Source: Anaerocolumna jejuensis DSM 15929 (lineage in GTDB: Bacteria > Bacillota > Clostridia > Lachnospirales > Lachnospiraceae). Taken from it: a stretch of 64,000 bases of DNA. The DNA is taken from contig NZ_FRAC01000018.1 in the NCBI RefSeq assembly GCF_900142215.1, positions 62,001-126,000 of the forward strand, written 5' to 3'. Every line of letters begins with the position of its first letter. Position 1 is the first letter of the stretch. The position numbers and the translations under genes were made by a program. A model generated the notes under the pieces. The model did not search any database and was not told where the DNA came from. It saw nothing but the letters and a program-made list of their open reading frames with translations. This document shows positions 60,170-64,000 of the stretch, in pieces.

Positions 60170-61168
60170 CTATTTTATCTCTTTGAGATAAGAATCATAA
60201 CTGTTTAAAACACCTTCTATAGCTACATTTTGGTCAGAATTAATCTCTGGCTCTTCGATTTTATCCATACGAAGATATAAATCAATGTTTACCCTGACGG
60301 CATATGGACGGATGTTTCGCTTTACCTCCATGGTACTTACTACAAATTTCACCTGCGCCAAATGCTTTTGAAGAATGGGAATGATCACATAATATAGAGA
60401 ATCTTCCGAAAGAGAAAGGTGTCCTAACGAAACTCCTTTCCCATCAGAAACCATAATCCGGTTGTTCTTTAGAGAATCTGCATACAATAGGTCCCCGTTT
60501 TTCAGCTTTAGCATAGCACGGAATATCTTGCTGTCCCCTTTGGTTCCCAAAAATGCCTGAACCTTGTATATATGCCTTTTTTCTTCATCTCTTTTTATGG
60601 GACTGGCAAGCTTTTTCAAACAGGATACCGGCAGGATATACTGACCTGCAAGCTCATGAAATAATTGTACCTGATAGGGAAACCGCTGCGTCTTTAAATC
60701 ATATTCATAATCCTGAAAGATACCATTCTGATGCTCTATTTTTTCCAGTAATTCCAATACTGCCTGATTCAGACTTTTCAACAGACAATCAAATTCCTCT
60801 AAATCAGGATCCCATTCATATCTTCCTCTTGTAACTTCTATATATTCTTTTTTATGGTCTTCCCATAAAATCATATAGATAGTTCTCCCTGTAAAGGCAT
60901 TTTCCACGACCCTGGCTTTCCATACAGGGGTGGCTGCAGGTATTTCCTTACCTTGCATCGCATTTTCACGAAGTATGGAATAAGCCTCATTAATCAGTTG
61001 TGCTTTCTTGATATGCTCCGGTTCATCCGACCCTACCGCATCCGGATGATATTGTCCTATCTTTTTTCGGAACTTCTGCTTGATTGTCCTGACATCGTCC
61101 TGTCTGATAACTCCCAGAATACTTGCTGCTTCCTGTATCGTCATTTCCATTTTTCCCGTTTCTGTCAT
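60170..61168 (-). CDS. DnaJ-domain protein
   Basis: A 332-residue protein with an N-terminal J domain (IQEAASILGVIRQDDVRTIK, QKFRKKIGQYHPDAVGSDEP; the HPD tripeptide is at about residue 40) and a C-terminal part of about 240 residues without cysteine repeats or Gly/Phe region, so it is a type III J protein. It should recruit DnaK to a specific but unknown client. ATG 61168 has a weak ribosome binding site; ATGs at codons 7 and 9 are alternatives. Confidence 0.85.
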   Translation of the reverse strand: MTETGKMEMTIQEAASILGVIRQDDVRTIKQKFRKKIGQYHPDAVGSDEPEHIKKAQLINEAYSILRENAMQGKEIPAATPVWKARVVENAFTGRTIYMILWEDHKKEYIEVTRGRYEWDPDLEEFDCLLKSLNQAVLELLEKIEHQNGIFQDYEYDLKTQRFPYQVQLFHELAGQYILPVSCLKKLASPIKRDEEKRHIYKVQAFLGTKGDSKIFRAMLKLKNGDLLYADSLKNNRIMVSDGKGVSLGHLSLSEDSLYYVIIPILQKHLAQVKFVVSTMEVKRNIRPYAVRVNIDLYLRMDKIEEPEINSDQNVAIEGVLNSYDSYLKEIK

Positions 61169-61233
61169 ATCTTTGCAGGGTTTGAAAATATGAAGTCTTT
61201 CAAGAGTGAATTCTCCCTTTTTGATACAACTGT

Positions 61234-61440
61234 TTATTTCAATACTAATTCCTCACCATCTGCAAGTATCATGCTTCCCTCCACCTGAAACTGCCCTGCA
61301 ATTTCACGGTCGAATAACTTTTACATAGACATATGATAGGGTATGCTATGCTTCGCACTTACTAATCGTACGGCTTTCATGGCATCCTCCATAGTCATGG
61401 TCCGGCTATTCTTGCCTGCTATACTTCCCACATAGAAAGT
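61234..61440 (-). pseudogene. C-terminal remnant of an MBL-fold hydrolase
   Basis: The minus strand reads FYVGSIAGKNSRTMTMEDAM, KAVRLVSAKHSIPYHMSM, a TAA stop at 61321-61323, then in the same frame KLFDREIAGQFQVEGSMILA, DGEELVLK and stop. This is the C-terminal part of UlaG-like metallo-beta-lactamase hydrolases (TMxxEDAxKAV...IPxH). The N-terminal metal-binding half is absent and the rest carries a nonsense codon, so the gene is dead. Confidence 0.7.
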
Positions 61441-61460
61441 TTGTAATATGAATTTAGTAT

Positions 61461-62297
61461 TTAATTTCTCATCTCATAACTTTCTATTGCAATAGGGTAT
61501 TTTATATTAAATGCATTTGTTCGGTACATGGAATCTCTTCGGTGATTAATAAAATCATTATTATTCTTTAGAAAATAGTCATATGTCAAAATCTGTTCCC
61601 CTGTATCTGTAATCGGATCATCCCATGTTAAATCAAGGTTATACCACTTATCACCTACCTGAACAATATTCCACGAATGTAAATTCCCAGCTGCCCAGCC
61701 TGTTATTACCCTGGTCATAACACCTGCGTCTGTTAATAGCCGGTAGGCAGCAAGCGTATATCCGTCACAAACTGCTGATTTGCCAATAAGAGCATCGTAA
61801 GCCGTATGCTTTTTTAAAGTTTGGTCATAGATAGTTTTTTTTATTATATAATCATGGACTTTCTTAACCTTTGCATAATCGCTTTTCCCATCCAGTTTTA
61901 GAGCCTTAAGGACTCTTTTAATCTCTGTATCAAGCTTTTTCTCCTGGCTTACTGTATTTCTGTATTTAACTGTTAAATTCAAATCTGCTGTTCTTCCATT
62001 AGTGTACCATTGCCAGTTAGTCGCCCACTCACTTACTGAAAACCTCAAATAATCTCCATCTTTTGAGGTTTTTTTACTGTCTATATCAGCGGCTTTATTC
62101 AGTAAATCTGAATTTCTTTTGATTTCATTCATAACCTCAATATTCATCTCAATACTAAACTTCTCTTTATGAGCTAATATATTTTTCCGGATAATCTGAT
62201 ATACTTCCTCTTTTGATGTGTATGATTTAGCATCAACTGTGACAGGTGCTGCTAATATACATATCATAAAAATTATTATAAGAACTCTTTTTTGCAT
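61461..62297 (-). CDS. Secreted transglutaminase-like protein
   Basis: A 278-residue protein with a signal peptide (MQKRVLIIIFMICILAAPVT, cleavage after VDA) and a C-terminal transglutaminase-like core whose triad is visible: Cys in KSAVCDGYTLAAYRLL, His in NLHSWNIVQVGDKWY and Asp in NLDLTWDDP. In bacterial members the fold usually acts as a cysteine protease or peptide cross-linker at the cell surface. ATG 62297 follows AAAGGAG; eight upstream codons are open but lack a site. The next 290 bp upstream hold nothing I recognise. Confidence 0.88.
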   Translation of the reverse strand: MQKRVLIIIFMICILAAPVTVDAKSYTSKEEVYQIIRKNILAHKEKFSIEMNIEVMNEIKRNSDLLNKAADIDSKKTSKDGDYLRFSVSEWATNWQWYTNGRTADLNLTVKYRNTVSQEKKLDTEIKRVLKALKLDGKSDYAKVKKVHDYIIKKTIYDQTLKKHTAYDALIGKSAVCDGYTLAAYRLLTDAGVMTRVITGWAAGNLHSWNIVQVGDKWYNLDLTWDDPITDTGEQILTYDYFLKNNNDFINHRRDSMYRTNAFNIKYPIAIESYEMRN

Positions 62298-62591
62298 ATT
62301 TTCTCCTTTGTAATAGTCCATCTATAAGCTTCACATAACTGCATCAGTCTTAAATGAAGGCTATACTTCTACTAAATATTCCAAAATATATTGTTTTATA
62401 TAGCAGAACAAATCACTTCTCCTCTCTTGATATAATAATAAATATTAACTATTATATCAATTGTTTGCTCATGATACTTTCAAAATGCTGATTATGTTAT
62501 TTGATTTCCTGACTTCTTGATACAATTATGCTTCACTTCTTATGCTGCTGTCAATTCATATCTATTACAAGGCCAATGTTCTATGTTTAAA

Positions 62592-63944
62592 CTAAATAGC
62601 ATGAAAGCTCATCCATTTCTCACTTTTGTAATGCCATTCATATATAACAGCCTTTACAATCCAGTCAACAAACATGGCTGCCCATGTACCAAGCATACCC
62701 ATATGTAATCCCTCTGCAAAGACATAGGAAAGAGCAATTCTGCAAAAAATCATTGAAACAATGCTTACTGCCATAGGAAACTTAGCATCTCCTGCCCCTC
62801 GGAATACTATAGGAAGCATGTAACTGGAGGGCCATATCAAAATCATTAAAGCTGCATGTGCGATAACAATTGTCCATGTCATGGTATTTGCCTCAGCTGA
62901 TAAGTGATATACTTTTAAAATCAACGGCATACAGGCCAGTACTATAGCAGAGCTGATAACAAAGCACATATGCATCAGGACTCGAACCTTCTTTTTGTAA
63001 TACTTTGCCTGTTCGTAATCACCTGCACCGATACATCTTGAAATAATAACAGAGAGGCCAAGATTCATTGCCATGCCCGGAAGAACCTCAAACATAACAA
63101 TGGTTCCGGAAACAGAGTTTGCTGCAATAGATGTCGTTCCAAAGACAGAAACAATACTTAACACCACAAGTCTTCCTAAATAGAACATTCCATTTTCAAA
63201 ACCAAAGGGTGCCCCGATATTTAAAATTTTTTTCAGCATAAAAAAATCGAAACGAGTGGTTACAAAATTGGTAATTCTTAACTCAAAGTCTTTTCTATAT
63301 GCTAAAAATAAAATAATCAAAGCTGCTCCGGCTCTTGAGACCAGCGTTGGAATTGCAACCCCGAAAACCCCCATATGAAATCCTGTTACAAGCAGCGCAT
63401 TTCCAGCAATGTTCAAACCATTCATAAACAGCATAATTTTCATTGGCAGTTTTGCATTTCCCATCGTTCGAAATATCGCCGCTCCCGCATTATAAAGTGC
63501 AAGAAACGGAACAGACATTGCTACTATAATAAAATACTGGTTTGCTGCATCTTCCACCTCTTTCGTAATTGAGCCGAACAGATTGTGCAGAATGAGCGGC
63601 TTGCATAAATAAAGTAATACAGTGATGATAAGAGCTAACACAAACGATGCCTTTACCAGCTGATTTGCTGCCTTTTTCGCATTATCTGTTTCTTTCCGTC
63701 CCAGATACTGACCTGCAATCACAGCTCCTCCGGTTGCCAGAGCTGCAAAGATACTAATAATGAGTGCCATAACAAAGTCAACTAATGAAACCCCTGATAC
63801 AGCGGCTTCGCCAACCTGAGCTACCATCATGGATGCTGCCATTCCAACGGTGTATTCCAGCCCCTGCTCAATTGTCAGCGGTAAAAATAGTGAAAATAAA
63901 TCGCGGTTTGTAAAAAACCGCTTTTTTTCTAATGTTGATTCCAT
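62592..63944 (-). CDS. MATE-family efflux transporter
   Basis: A 450-residue membrane protein with 12 helices in two halves, typical of MATE proteins of the DinF/NorM-like bacterial groups (LFLPLTIEQGLEYTVGMAAS, AALATGGAVIAGQYLGRKET, AAIFRTMGNAKLPM, IVFRGAGDAKFPM). It exports cationic drugs or metabolites in exchange for Na+ or H+. AAGGAGT precedes the ATG. The window ends 56 bp upstream with no other gene visible. Confidence 0.93.
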   Translation of the reverse strand: MESTLEKKRFFTNRDLFSLFLPLTIEQGLEYTVGMAASMMVAQVGEAAVSGVSLVDFVMALIISIFAALATGGAVIAGQYLGRKETDNAKKAANQLVKASFVLALIITVLLYLCKPLILHNLFGSITKEVEDAANQYFIIVAMSVPFLALYNAGAAIFRTMGNAKLPMKIMLFMNGLNIAGNALLVTGFHMGVFGVAIPTLVSRAGAALIILFLAYRKDFELRITNFVTTRFDFFMLKKILNIGAPFGFENGMFYLGRLVVLSIVSVFGTTSIAANSVSGTIVMFEVLPGMAMNLGLSVIISRCIGAGDYEQAKYYKKKVRVLMHMCFVISSAIVLACMPLILKVYHLSAEANTMTWTIVIAHAALMILIWPSSYMLPIVFRGAGDAKFPMAVSIVSMIFCRIALSYVFAEGLHMGMLGTWAAMFVDWIVKAVIYEWHYKSEKWMSFHAI

Positions 63945-64000
63945 TAAAATTACTCCTTGTCTTTTGTAATCTCATCATATCTTTTAGGTATAAAAGAGCA

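Noticed and set aside
1..64000. CRISPR arrays, tRNA and rRNA genes, phage genes and intact insertion sequences
   Set aside because: None found by eye: no regularly spaced repeat longer than two units, no clover-leaf-like or rRNA-like conserved blocks, no transposase or integrase frame.

Overview
The window reads as chromosomal DNA of a low-GC, anaerobic, plant-polysaccharide-using member of the Clostridia, most likely a Lachnospiraceae relative of Lachnoclostridium/Anaerocolumna. The support is a DUF4317 protein, a YesMN/LplABC-type sugar uptake locus with a GH94 phosphorylase and a GH31 glycosidase, a modular GH43 arabinanase-like enzyme, strong AGGAGG ribosome binding sites, TTG/GTG starts, and a cobalamin riboswitch. 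No rRNA, tRNA, CRISPR array, intact insertion sequence or phage gene was seen. Most genes lie on the minus strand.

Region 1 (1-10.1 kb) is a set of small stress and export units: a MarR-controlled heterodimeric ABC exporter; a TetR-controlled 14-TM MFS pump with matched palindromes in front of both genes; a nitroreductase; two orphan proteins; and a YtrA-like GntR regulator with an ABC ATPase and permease. Region 2 (10.3-21.8 kb) holds two peptide-sensing/detoxification modules. The first is response regulator, permease, ATPase, permease, subtilase-like lipoprotein, histidine kinase, resembling a lantibiotic immunity locus without biosynthesis genes. The second is a Bce-like response regulator, intramembrane kinase, ATPase and FtsX-type permease, with a BceR-type box and visibly higher GC than its surroundings.

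Region 3 (22-34.2 kb) is one carbohydrate locus: YesN/YesM two-component system, LplB/LplC permeases, solute-binding lipoprotein, GH94 and GH31. A 28-bp element occurs in front of both the regulator and the transporter genes. Region 4 (34.5-40.6 kb) has an orphan secreted protein, an NmrA-like reductase, an Fe-S/flavin ene-reductase, an MFS carrier and a LysR regulator, with recurring CATAAGTTA elements. Region 5 (40.8-47.4 kb) is accessory: a WYL regulator beside an azoreductase remnant, SfsA, a stand-alone di-iron MBL protein, PadR plus its membrane partner, and TetR and GNAT genes.

Region 6 (47.8-51.5 kb) is a cobalamin-riboswitch-controlled BtuFCD-like importer with a CGGC-domain protein. 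Region 7 (51.8-64 kb) contains a possibly acquired alpha/beta hydrolase with its own promoter and operator, a DMT exporter preceded by a structured tandem repeat, a uracil-DNA glycosylase-like gene, a multidomain GH43 enzyme, DUF4317, DnaJ-domain and transglutaminase-like proteins, and a MATE pump. At least five gene remnants lie across the right two thirds, so this is a region of active gene turnover.
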